Source: Fusobacterium necrophorum subsp. necrophorum (GTDB lineage: Bacteria > Fusobacteriota > Fusobacteriia > Fusobacteriales > Fusobacteriaceae). From it: a DNA stretch of 64,000 nucleotides. The DNA lies in the NCBI RefSeq assembly GCF_004006635.1, contig NZ_CP034842.1, positions 2,480,001-2,544,000 of the forward strand. Direction: 5' to 3'. Numbering within the stretch: the first letter of the stretch is position 1; each line of letters starts with the position of its first letter. This document shows positions 17,030-25,007 of this stretch, piece after piece. The notes beneath the pieces are model-generated. The model did not search any database, was not told the DNA's origin, and saw nothing but the letters and a program-made list of their open reading frames with translations. The translations under genes and the position numbers were made by a program.

Positions 17030-18430
17030 ATGTATGTAGCTGTTACCGGACGTGGAAAAGCAAAAGTGGTTCAATTTTGTGAACAGCATAGAATTCCAGG
17101 AACGAAAAAGAAGAAAACGATTGTCATTCGTACTCTGGGAAATTATGAAAAAATGTTGGAAGAAAATCCCAACATCATTGCGGAATTGAAAGAAAAAGCA
17201 AAAATCTTAACAAACTTGGAAAAAGAAAAAAAACAGGAGCTGAACACTTCTTTATTTCGATTTGGACACAGCCTCATCAAGAAAGTATGGGAAGAGATGC
17301 ATTTAAATACTCTCTTTGAAGAAGAATTGTCAAAAACTCTATTTTCTTTGGTCGTCTATCGTCTTGGAAGCTCCTATACGAATTTTAGAACGAATCGAAA
17401 AACTCCCTTTGCCAATTTGGAAGCCATCAGTTATCAGAATTTTTATCACCTTTTGGAAGTTTTAGCAGAAAAAAAAGAGGAAGTTGTACAACATTTGGGA
17501 AAATTTTTTAATAAAAAAACATCTCGCTCCAATGAAATGGCTTACTATCATATCAGTTCTTATAACTACAATTCCTATTGGAGAGATCTTCACGGTTCTC
17601 CTCATTTTTTTTTGCAGAAAGAAAAAGAAGATCTTCCTTTTTCCATGGTTCTTCTATTGGATAGAAACGGAATTCCGATCTCCTATGATTTATTTACGAA
17701 AAAATTTGTGCTGGAACAACAATTGGAAGAAGTCAAACAGAAGTTAAAGCTTGAAAAACTCGTGATTCTTTCTGCAAATCGTAATAAAGTAGAGCAGGGA
17801 GAATATATTTTACCCGTTAATTTTTTAGACTTACCCTTCTCGCTTCAACTGCAAATTATTTCGGAAGAAGATTGGAAAATCACAGAAAAAGATGAAGAAA
17901 CGGGAGAAATTCTCTCGAAAGAAAAAACAGTTAGCTTTGATAAGCATTTAAAAGTATATGTGAGTTGGTCTAAAAAAAGAGCTTTTCGGGATTATGTGGA
18001 AGGAAATCAAAAAAATGGGTATTACTACATCAGTACTAACGATTTTTCGATTGAAAATTCCGAAATGTTAAAAATATTCCAGCATATCTGGAATATCGAA
18101 GAAAAATTCAGAATTACCCATGTCGATTTTGAACGTCAACATATACGTGGACATTTTTGTTTATGTTTTCTATGTCTATGTATCATTCGTTATTTTCAAT
18201 ATTTGCTCGGTTCTGAAGGAAAAGCCAGTGTTCCCATGATCTATGCCAATAAGGCAATTTCGAATCCTATGGTATTGATACAGAGAAAAAGTGAAAATGC
18301 GATAGTCCACCCCATTCATCTGACAAATTCCTTCTTAAAATTGGCGAATTTATTGGGAATGAAAAAAATAGAGGAAAATATGAGTCTACGCGAATTTGAA
18401 GCCTGTGTCAAACTGAATTTCAAACTCTGA
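17030..18430 (+). CDS. IS1634-like transposase-derived protein, catalytic residues replaced
   Basis: This uninterrupted 466-residue protein resembles IS1634-group (IS4-like) transposases along its whole length. Matching parts are the N-terminal segment, LLLDRNGIPISYDLF near residue 215, the core around IWNIEEKFR (residues 353-361) and RHIRGHF-like IRGHFCLCFLCL near residue 375. At the site of the first catalytic Asp (usual YYDVT) it has H174, and at the second (usual ADKG or ADRG) it has N250; the Glu is kept at E357. It has its own promoter and terminator, and I saw no terminal inverted repeats. I infer a domesticated or inactive derivative, not a mobile element. Confidence 0.72.
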   Translation: MYVAVTGRGKAKVVQFCEQHRIPGTKKKKTIVIRTLGNYEKMLEENPNIIAELKEKAKILTNLEKEKKQELNTSLFRFGHSLIKKVWEEMHLNTLFEEELSKTLFSLVVYRLGSSYTNFRTNRKTPFANLEAISYQNFYHLLEVLAEKKEEVVQHLGKFFNKKTSRSNEMAYYHISSYNYNSYWRDLHGSPHFFLQKEKEDLPFSMVLLLDRNGIPISYDLFTKKFVLEQQLEEVKQKLKLEKLVILSANRNKVEQGEYILPVNFLDLPFSLQLQIISEEDWKITEKDEETGEILSKEKTVSFDKHLKVYVSWSKKRAFRDYVEGNQKNGYYYISTNDFSIENSEMLKIFQHIWNIEEKFRITHVDFERQHIRGHFCLCFLCLCIIRYFQYLLGSEGKASVPMIYANKAISNPMVLIQRKSENAIVHPIHLTNSFLKLANLLGMKKIEENMSLREFEACVKLNFKL

Positions 18431-18448
18431 GGGAATCTCCCGAAAATA

Positions 18449-18491
18449 AAAAAGGATTTTAAAGCTTTTTTTCCGCTTTAAAATCCTTTTT
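18449..18491. terminator. bidirectional terminator between the transposase-like gene and gltX
   Basis: A perfect 17-bp stem (18449-18465 with 18475-18491), with a nine-base T-rich loop, is flanked by A-runs on the left and T-runs on the right, so it can end transcription from both sides. Confidence 0.88.
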
Positions 18492-18529
18492 CTTTTTTCC
18501 CTTCTTTCCTGCGTCCTGAGATATCGTTT

Positions 18530-20038
18530 CTATATTTGAATTCCTTTTTTTGCTAACATCGTTTGAATTCTTTGAATCGCTCTTTTCTTCCCAATGACAT
18601 GCAATACATTATAGAGATCCGCTCCTCTGGCTTGTCCTGTCATCACAGCTCTTAACGGCATAAATACTTTTCCCGGTCCTTCCTGTAATTCATCCAATAA
18701 GGAATGTAGTAAGTCCTTTGCTTCTTCCGCTGTAAATTGTTCTTGTTGCCAAGCATTTAATTTTTCTAAGAAAAGGGCAATGGATTTCTTTCCTACTTCC
18801 TCTTCCAAAGAAGAATGTAATTTTTCGACCGATTTTCTCTCTTTTTTATTCATATCTTCCGTTACCACAGGCAATTCATATTCATCTTCAAAGAAAGATT
18901 TGGATTCTTGAGCCAATTGCTTCAAAGTTTGAGCACTTTCTCTTTGGATTTCCACAATTTTCTTATAAGTTTCAAAATCTGCCATATATCCTTCTTTTTC
19001 AAAGAAAGGAACTGCCAATTTCGTCAATTCATCCAAGTCTTTTAAACGCATTTGATGATTGTTTACCCAACCCAATTTTACCAAATCGAAAACAGGTCCT
19101 CCCAAAGAGACCTTATCAATGTTGAAGTGGTCAATAAACTCTTGTAAAGAGAAAATTTCCTGATTTTCTCCATAAGAATATCCCATCAATCCCAAGAAGT
19201 TAATAATTCCCTCTTTGATATATCCCTCTTCTTTATACCAAATCAAAGAAACGGGATTTTTTCTCTTTGAAATTTTGGTCCTATCACTATTTCGAAGTAA
19301 AGGCATATGTATAAATTCCGGTGCTTCCCAACCAAAAGCCTTATACAATTGAATATGTTTCGGAGTCGACGGAATCCATTCTTCCGCTCTGATGACATGG
19401 GTAATTCCCATCAAATGATCATCTACCACATTTGCCAAATGGTAAGTTGGGAAACCGTCTGCCTTTAGCAATACCTGATCGTCAATTTTATTATTTTCAA
19501 AGACAATATCCCCTCGAAGTCTGTCGTGAATAACTGTTTCTCCCTCATAAGGCATTTTCAAACGAATGACATAAGGTTCTCCCGCTGCCAATTTTTCTTC
19601 AATTTCTTCTTTTGTTAAAGAACGACAGTGTCCATCATATCCGGGAGCCTTTCCCATAGCTTTTTGTCTTTCTCTTAAATGGTCCAAACGATCCGAAGTA
19701 CAGAAGCAATAATAAGCTCCTCCTCTTTCTACCAATTCTTTTGCATATTTTACATATAAATCAAAACGTTCCGATTGACGATATGATCCGTAATCTCCTC
19801 CCACGTCAGGACCTTCCACATAGTCCAGACCCAGCCAGTGCAATGCATCAAAAATCATCTGTTCGGAACCGTCCGTATATCTATTTTGATCCGTGTCTTC
19901 AATTCTCAAAATAAAATCCCCACCATTATGATTCGCAAATGCCAAATTAAACAAAGCAATATACGCAGTTCCTACATGTGGATCTCCTGTAGGAGAAGGA
20001 GCAATTCTCGTTCTAATTTTCTTTTCCATTTCCCTCAT
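18530..20038 (-). CDS. gltX: glutamyl-tRNA synthetase
   Basis: The 502-residue class I synthetase has the HIGH-type motif in APSPTGDPHVGTAYIALFN and the KMSKS-type motif as KISKRKNP near residue 255. It charges tRNA-Glu with glutamate in the cytoplasm. Whether it also charges tRNA-Gln cannot be decided here. Two in-frame ATGs (20038 and 20029) are possible; the first has AAGGAAAGG at good spacing. It is a single-gene unit on the minus strand. Confidence 0.96.
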   Translation of the reverse strand: MREMEKKIRTRIAPSPTGDPHVGTAYIALFNLAFANHNGGDFILRIEDTDQNRYTDGSEQMIFDALHWLGLDYVEGPDVGGDYGSYRQSERFDLYVKYAKELVERGGAYYCFCTSDRLDHLRERQKAMGKAPGYDGHCRSLTKEEIEEKLAAGEPYVIRLKMPYEGETVIHDRLRGDIVFENNKIDDQVLLKADGFPTYHLANVVDDHLMGITHVIRAEEWIPSTPKHIQLYKAFGWEAPEFIHMPLLRNSDRTKISKRKNPVSLIWYKEEGYIKEGIINFLGLMGYSYGENQEIFSLQEFIDHFNIDKVSLGGPVFDLVKLGWVNNHQMRLKDLDELTKLAVPFFEKEGYMADFETYKKIVEIQRESAQTLKQLAQESKSFFEDEYELPVVTEDMNKKERKSVEKLHSSLEEEVGKKSIALFLEKLNAWQQEQFTAEEAKDLLHSLLDELQEGPGKVFMPLRAVMTGQARGADLYNVLHVIGKKRAIQRIQTMLAKKGIQI

Positions 20039-20067
20039 CCTTTCCTTGTATTTTAAATTTATTTTCT

Positions 20068-20076
20068 ATTCTATCA
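20068..20076 (-). promoter_or_regulatory. probable extended -10 promoter of gltX
   Basis: The minus strand reads TGATAGAAT, an extended -10 box, about 30 bases upstream of the gltX start. Confidence 0.45.
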
Positions 20077-20136
20077 TAATTTCTCATATTTTTATACACT
20101 TTTTTTCAATTTCCCTTCCTTTGAGGAGGAAAAAAT

Positions 20137-20165
20137 TTGACATAAGCGGAAATACCGGATATGAT
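20137..20165 (+). promoter_or_regulatory. consensus promoter of the alpha/beta hydrolase gene
   Basis: TTGACA at 20137-20142 and TATGAT at 20160-20165 are separated by exactly 17 bases. AAGGAGG lies upstream of the ATG at 20211. Confidence 0.75.
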
Positions 20166-20210
20166 AAGAAAAACTGAGTTAAAAAATGTAAAAACATAAG
20201 GAGGATTCCC

Positions 20211-21074
20211 ATGAATATGGAACATTTCGAAATCTATTCAGAAAAAAATCGAATACGAGGAAGAAAATACTTTGCAAATTCGGAAAAAAAGAAGGAAAAA
20301 ACTATTTTGATGTGTCACGGTTTTGCAGGAATACAAGATTTATTTTTCCCTCAATATGCTGCAAAGTTTTCCGAAGAAGGCTTTGACGTCGTAACTTTTG
20401 ATTATAATGGATTTGGAGAGAGCGAAGGAACGGCGGAAATTATCCCGAACAATCAAATTCAGGATATTTTAAATATGATATTGTATCTGAAACGGGATGA
20501 AAGCCTTCAAGGCAATAAACTGCTATTATGGGGCAGCTCTTTGGGAGGACTTTATGTCTTAAAGTTGGCGGCACTTACAAAAGACATTGCCGGAGTCTAT
20601 GCACAGATTACCTTTGCTAACGGCTTAAGAAATAATACTCTCGGTTTGGAAGAAGAGGGCATTGAAAAATACATTCATCAGATTGAAAATATCAAATATA
20701 AGGAAATTCGAGAAAATAAAAAATTATTGCTTCCTCTCAAAAGATTGCTATCCGATGAACAAAGTAAGGAGTTCCTGGAAAATTACAAAGAAGTTTTTCC
20801 GGAATTAATGGCTACAAAATTATCCTTATCCACCATTAAGCATATCAATGAACTTTCCGTTGATAACAATTTGGCAAGTATTCAGGTTCCCGTCTTATTA
20901 GGAAAAGCAATCAAAGATAAGGTAAATTCTCCGATGGAAATGAACTTTATCTATGAACATTTAACTGCGGATAAAAAATTATTGGAATTCGATTGCGGAC
21001 ACTATGAAATCTATGTCGGAGATATTTTTGAACAGGCTGTTCGAGAGCAAATAGCCTGGTTTGCTAACATATAG
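20211..21074 (+). CDS. alpha/beta-fold hydrolase
   Basis: The 287-residue soluble protein has an oxyanion-type CHGFAG (near residue 38) and the nucleophile elbow GSSLGGLY (Ser near residue 108). There is a candidate acid residue around AIKDKVNSP and a catalytic-type histidine in DCGHYEIY near residue 265. It has no signal peptide. The family includes serine esterases and acyl hydrolases; the substrate is not predictable. It is transcribed alone from a near-consensus promoter. Confidence 0.8.
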   Translation: MNMEHFEIYSEKNRIRGRKYFANSEKKKEKTILMCHGFAGIQDLFFPQYAAKFSEEGFDVVTFDYNGFGESEGTAEIIPNNQIQDILNMILYLKRDESLQGNKLLLWGSSLGGLYVLKLAALTKDIAGVYAQITFANGLRNNTLGLEEEGIEKYIHQIENIKYKEIRENKKLLLPLKRLLSDEQSKEFLENYKEVFPELMATKLSLSTIKHINELSVDNNLASIQVPVLLGKAIKDKVNSPMEMNFIYEHLTADKKLLEFDCGHYEIYVGDIFEQAVREQIAWFANI

Positions 21075-21088
21075 AAACGGAAGTAAAG

Positions 21089-21125
21089 AAGGGCTATCTC
21101 AAAATATTATTCTGAGATAGCCCTT
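21089..21125. terminator. hairpin terminator between the hydrolase gene and prfB
   Basis: A 13-bp perfect stem (21089-21101 with 21113-21125) lies inside a longer imperfect pairing in which AAACGGAA-type sequence at about 21076 matches TTCCGTTT at about 21135. It lies 14 bases after the hydrolase stop. The U-tract is weak on both strands. Confidence 0.65.
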
Positions 21126-21198
21126 CCCCTATATTTCCGTTTTCATGCTTGTATATTCTTCGTATGCCATCAAAATTTCATCTTGAGGCGATTCTTTT

Positions 21199-22300
21199 TT
21201 ATTTTTGCTTATTCCAACGTAGATAGCCGTTCATGAATTCATCCAAATCTCCATCCATAACCGCCTTGATATTTCCAACTTCCACTCCGGTTCGATGATC
21301 TTTTACCATAGTATAAGGTTGAAAAACATAGGAACGAATCTGACTTCCCCAACCGATCTCACTCTGTTCTCCTTGAAGTTTTTTCATCTCTTCTTCTTTT
21401 TTCTTCAATTCCAACTCCAACAGTTTGGATTGTAACATCTTCATCGCCGTTTCCCGATTGTTCAACTGGGAACGTTCCTTTTGACAGGTTACCACAATAC
21501 CTGTCGGAAAGTGAGTAATTCGTACTGCGGAATCCGTCATATTGATATGCTGTCCTCCCGCTCCGCTGGCTCGATATGTATCAATTCGAATATCCGCTGC
21601 CTCCACTTCCACTTCCACACTTTCATCCACCTCCGGAACTACTTCGACGGAAGCAAAGGAAGTGTGTCGTTTCTTATTCGCATCAAAAGGAGAAATTCGT
21701 ACCAAACGATGAATTCCCTTTTCACATTTTAAATATCCATAGGCATGATACCCCGACACTAAAAAAGTAATGGATTTGATTCCTACCGAATCTCCCGGCA
21801 TAAAATCCATTTCTTCTATCTTATACTTTTTATCATGACACCATCTGGTATACATACGGTATAACATATCCGCCCAATCGCAAGCTTCCGTTCCTCCCGC
21901 ACCGGAATGAATCGTCACAATGGCATTATTTCCGTCATATTCTCCATCCAACAGAAGACCGGTGGAAAAACTTTCCATATCCTTTAACAGTTGTTTATGT
22001 TTTTCCTCCAATTCCACTTGAGAGGATTCATCTCCCGCTTCTACAAATTCGATGAGAACTTCTTCCTCTTCTATTTCTTCCACCAGGGATTGAAAAGAAG
22101 CAAGCAAAGCTTTTTCTTCATTCATTGCTTTGATAAGTGCGGAAGAGCTTTTTTTATCATTCCAAAACCCTTCTTCCATGGTTCGAGCTTCCAGCTCCGC
22201 AATCTTATCTTGTCTTTTTTCCAGGTCAAAGAGACCTCCTGATCTCTTCCAATTGCTCTTTCAAAACTCCATATTCCCGTTTACATTCCAAAATATCCAT
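21199..22300 (-). CDS. prfB: peptide chain release factor 2, with programmed +1 frameshift
   Basis: RF2 ends translation at UGA and UAA codons. The gene starts at ATG 22300 (AAGGAG upstream) and reads 24 codons to an in-frame TGA at 22228-22226. A +1 shift there joins the frame that continues to 21199, giving about 366 residues, the normal RF2 length. The main part shows the RF2 specificity tripeptide SPF (RISPFDANK) and the catalytic GGQ in RASGAGGQHIN. Low RF2 should favour the shift, so the gene regulates itself. It is the last gene of the yifB-to-prfB run. Confidence 0.96.
22225..22240 (-). promoter_or_regulatory. prfB programmed +1 frameshift site
   Basis: On the minus strand an internal Shine-Dalgarno AGGAGG (22240-22235) is followed after three bases by CTTTGAC (22231-22225). 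This matches the spacing and slippery sequence of the E. coli prfB site. The CTT codon slips forward one base at TGA. Confidence 0.95.
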
Positions 22301-22309
22301 AATAACTCC

Positions 22310-22531
22310 TTATTTTTTTAAAAACCACTCCACTTTTTCCAAATCCATAAAATGATACATCTGTCCGTCTATTTTTACATTGGGTCCCTTCTTACACTGT
22401 CCAAAACATCGAACTTCCTCCAAAATAATGTCCTCCCGTTCGGACAAAGTTTCCCACATCTTCCGATTTTTTCTACCACAACTTACACCTCTACACACTA
22501 TTACTTTCTTAATTTTCTCTTCTCCTCTCAT
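22310..22531 (-). CDS. small thioredoxin-like [2Fe-2S] ferredoxin domain protein
   Basis: The 73-residue protein has four cysteines in the pattern C-x4-C (CRGVSC) and C-x3-C (CFGQC), followed by GPNVKIDGQMYH. This is the thioredoxin-fold 2Fe-2S pattern of the NuoE/HydA-associated ferredoxin family. It probably carries electrons for a redox enzyme encoded elsewhere. The start ATG at 22531 overlaps the acpS stop (ATGA), and prfB starts 9 bases after its end. Confidence 0.75.
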   Translation of the reverse strand: MRGEEKIKKVIVCRGVSCGRKNRKMWETLSEREDIILEEVRCFGQCKKGPNVKIDGQMYHFMDLEKVEWFLKK

Positions 22532-22872
22532 TCCTCCCAAATTGCCATGGCGACGGCATAGGTTTTACAATGGGATAAAGATAGACTCCAATCATCCTGT
22601 CGAATCCCATGCAAATACACCCAAGGTTTTCCCCAATCATCATGAAAAATTTCAATATCTGTAAATTCTATCCCTCGGAATCCGGTTCCCATTGCCTTGA
22701 CAATTGCTTCTTTTGCAGCAAATAGAGCTGCATAACTTTCCACTTTGTTCCCCCGAGCCTCTTGCTCATCTCGCTCTTTTTCCGTAAATACCTTTCTCAG
22801 AAATTTCGGATCTCGAATTGCTTTTCCTATTCTTAAAATTTCAATAATATCTGTTCCTATTCCTCGAATCAT
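22528..22872 (-). CDS. acpS: holo-[acyl-carrier-protein] synthase
   Basis: The 114-residue protein has the AcpS motifs GTDIIEI at residues 6-12 and FAAKEAIVKAMGTG near residue 52, carrying the Mg2+-binding Asp and Glu. It transfers 4'-phosphopantetheine from CoA to ACP and thereby activates fatty acid synthesis. It overlaps tatD upstream and the ferredoxin gene downstream by four bases each. Confidence 0.95.
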   Translation of the reverse strand: MIRGIGTDIIEILRIGKAIRDPKFLRKVFTEKERDEQEARGNKVESYAALFAAKEAIVKAMGTGFRGIEFTDIEIFHDDWGKPWVYLHGIRQDDWSLSLSHCKTYAVAMAIWEE

Positions 22873-23627
22873 AACATCCCGTATGCCTTTCTGGTATTTT
22901 TATTTGTTACCTCTACCACTTCTTCATAAGAAATCCCTTTAATTTCCGCTATTTTCATGGCGACTTCCTTTGTATAAATCGGTTCATTTCTCTGTCCTCG
23001 ATAAGGAGTTGGAGCCATATAAGGACAATCCGTTTCCAAAACCAAGTGTTCCAAAGAAATTTCCCTCACAACATCCACCAATTTTTTTGCATTTTTAAAG
23101 GTCAATACTCCGCCAATTCCTAAATAAAAACGATCTGTCATCCGTTTTGCTGTTTCCACGGAACCCGGATAGCAATGCAAAATTCCCTTTACTTTTGGAA
23201 ACTCTTGCAAGATTCGAACGGTATCTTCCATTGCCTCCCGTGTGTGGATCACAACCGGTTTTCCGACTCTTTCCGCCAATGCCAATTGCCTTCGAAAAAT
23301 TTCCTGTTGAAGTTCTTTCCTCTTCGTCATCCAATGGTAATCCAAGCCAATTTCTCCAATTGCCAAAACTTTTTCTTCCCTTGCCATTTCTTCCAATTTT
23401 TCTTCCAGAGCTTCGGTATATTCTTCCTCTTCTGCCGGATGTAAGCCGACGGTTGCATAGATAAAAGGATACTTTTTGGCATAGTCAATCGAAATCTGAC
23501 TGCTTTCCAAGTTATACCCGATATTGACGACAAAATCCATTTCTTCTTGAATTCTTTGTAAAACTTCTTTCCTGTCTTTATCAAATCGTTCATCATTCAG
23601 ATGAACATGGGAATCAATTCGTTTCAT
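22869..23627 (-). CDS. tatD: TatD family metal-dependent deoxyribonuclease
   Basis: The 252-residue protein begins RIDSHVHLND, giving the HxH metal site. It continues with AIGEIGLDYHW near residue 85, PVVIHTREA near residue 120, ILHCYPGS and LETDCPYMAP near residue 195, the full TatD amidohydrolase-like set. TatD acts as a 3'-5' exonuclease in DNA repair. The start at 23627 is preceded by GGAGAGGAAG; it overlaps the end of hslO by 14 bases. Confidence 0.93.
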   Translation of the reverse strand: MKRIDSHVHLNDERFDKDRKEVLQRIQEEMDFVVNIGYNLESSQISIDYAKKYPFIYATVGLHPAEEEEYTEALEEKLEEMAREEKVLAIGEIGLDYHWMTKRKELQQEIFRRQLALAERVGKPVVIHTREAMEDTVRILQEFPKVKGILHCYPGSVETAKRMTDRFYLGIGGVLTFKNAKKLVDVVREISLEHLVLETDCPYMAPTPYRGQRNEPIYTKEVAMKIAEIKGISYEEVVEVTNKNTRKAYGML

Positions 23628-24474
23628 TCTTAAAATCTTCCTCTCCAAATTCGTAATGCTTTCTGCAAAAATGACATTCCGCTTCCATTTTTCCGTCTTC
23701 TTTTAATATTTTATCAATTTCATCTTTTCCTAAAGTAATCAGAGCCCGATAAAATTTCTCTCGATTGCAGTTACAATGGTAACGAATTTCCTTTTCTTCC
23801 AAAATTTCATATTCTTCGATTGCTCTTTTTTCCTCGGAGTCCATATCATCATACAGGAGGGCGATGATGTCTTCCAAATCCATGCCTCCGTGAAACAGTT
23901 CGTCAATACTTCGAATGGCTCCTATTTTTCGTTCCAAAACTTCTAAAAAATCTTCTTCCGCATTGGGCAATAATTGTAACATATACCCACCGGCTTTTTC
24001 CACCGTATGCTCATCTTCAAATAAAACGGTAAAGGCAATCACCGTGGGAATTTGCTCCGAGCTGTAAAAATATCCTGATAAATCATAGGCTAAACCGTGA
24101 TTTGTTATTTGGCAATAGCCGATGTAGGGATCTTTCAAGCCGAAATCTTTAATAACTTTTAAAGTTCCTTCTCCCAATAAGGCAACATCACTCACATCCG
24201 GTGTCGGATTGGATACATATCCCTTTACATTTCCATTCGAATCTGCCGTCACCAGAATATTTTTGATTTGTCCGTCCGTGTCCAGTCTTAGGGTCAGAAT
24301 ATCTTCTCCCTTCAAAGAATTTCCCATCAAAGACGCCACCGTCAAGATTCTCCCAAAGCTATCCGCCGCCAAGATATTACAATGATGAATCTCCATAGCT
24401 CTCTGCACAATATCTGTGGTATCCACCGCAATAAATCTTGCATTTTTACTCAAACCCCGTATTACTCTTCCCAT
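23614..24474 (-). CDS. hslO: redox-regulated chaperone Hsp33
   Basis: The 286-residue protein has the Hsp33 N-terminal start (RGLSKNARFIAVDTTDIVQRA) in broken match and the C-terminal redox switch: CNC in YHCNCNREKF and CHFC in ECHFCRKHYEF. These four cysteines bind zinc when reduced. Oxidation and unfolding release zinc and switch on holdase activity, useful for an anaerobe meeting oxygen. It lies 12 bases after the ComEA-like gene. Confidence 0.96.
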   Translation of the reverse strand: MGRVIRGLSKNARFIAVDTTDIVQRAMEIHHCNILAADSFGRILTVASLMGNSLKGEDILTLRLDTDGQIKNILVTADSNGNVKGYVSNPTPDVSDVALLGEGTLKVIKDFGLKDPYIGYCQITNHGLAYDLSGYFYSSEQIPTVIAFTVLFEDEHTVEKAGGYMLQLLPNAEEDFLEVLERKIGAIRSIDELFHGGMDLEDIIALLYDDMDSEEKRAIEEYEILEEKEIRYHCNCNREKFYRALITLGKDEIDKILKEDGKMEAECHFCRKHYEFGEEDFKNETN

Positions 24475-24485
24475 TTTGTTCTCCT

Positions 24486-25007
24486 CTATTTACTATAACG
24501 GAATAAATCCTTGTATTTCTCATAGTGTTTTTTCCCAATGATTTTCCGCAGTATGATATTATTTTCAATCCTTCCTATTTTTTCGCGATATCTTTCAATC
24601 TCTTTGATTTCTTTTTTAGAAAAACCGTAGTATTTCAGCAATTTGGCATCCGCTTGATTGATATAGAGAGGATTTCTACTTTTTTTCGTTGCCACTTCCA
24701 GTTTTTTTGCTAATTTATGATAAGTAGCCTCCCCAATTCCCTTAATATTCTTAATTTCTTCCAGAGTCTCAAAAGAACCTACCAAAGCTCGATATTCTAA
24801 AATTCCATCTGTATATCTGCTTGCAATCCCTGCCGCTAAAAATTCTCCCTTGTCCGCCACATTGATATCCAATTTTCCTGTTTGCTTTTCCTTCATATTT
24901 CCCTGACTCATGATAATTTTCACTTCATTTTCTGAAAAACTGCTCTCCGTCAAACAAAAGAAAGAAAAAAATAACAATAAAATCGAAGTCCATACTCTAT
25001 ACTTCAT
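24486..25007 (-). CDS. secreted tandem helix-hairpin-helix (ComEA-like) protein
   Basis: The 173-residue protein starts with a signal peptide (MKYRVWTSILLLFFSF, about 25 residues). Next comes a ComEA-type HhH module with INVADKGEFLAAGIASRY and then SFETLEEIKNIKGIGEATYHKL. A second, degenerate copy begins INQADAKLLKYYGFS. ComEA proteins bind incoming DNA in the periplasm during transformation. The start is placed at the second methionine (25007), with GAGAGGG upstream; this overlaps the end of hemZ. Its direct DNA role is inferred from the family. Confidence 0.75.
   Translation of the reverse strand: MKYRVWTSILLLFFSFFCLTESSFSENEVKIIMSQGNMKEKQTGKLDINVADKGEFLAAGIASRYTDGILEYRALVGSFETLEEIKNIKGIGEATYHKLAKKLEVATKKSRNPLYINQADAKLLKYYGFSKKEIKEIERYREKIGRIENNIILRKIIGKKHYEKYKDLFRYSK

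Noticed and set aside
17030-18430. a complete, active insertion sequence
   Set aside because: I could not see terminal inverted repeats or target duplications, and two catalytic aspartates are replaced.
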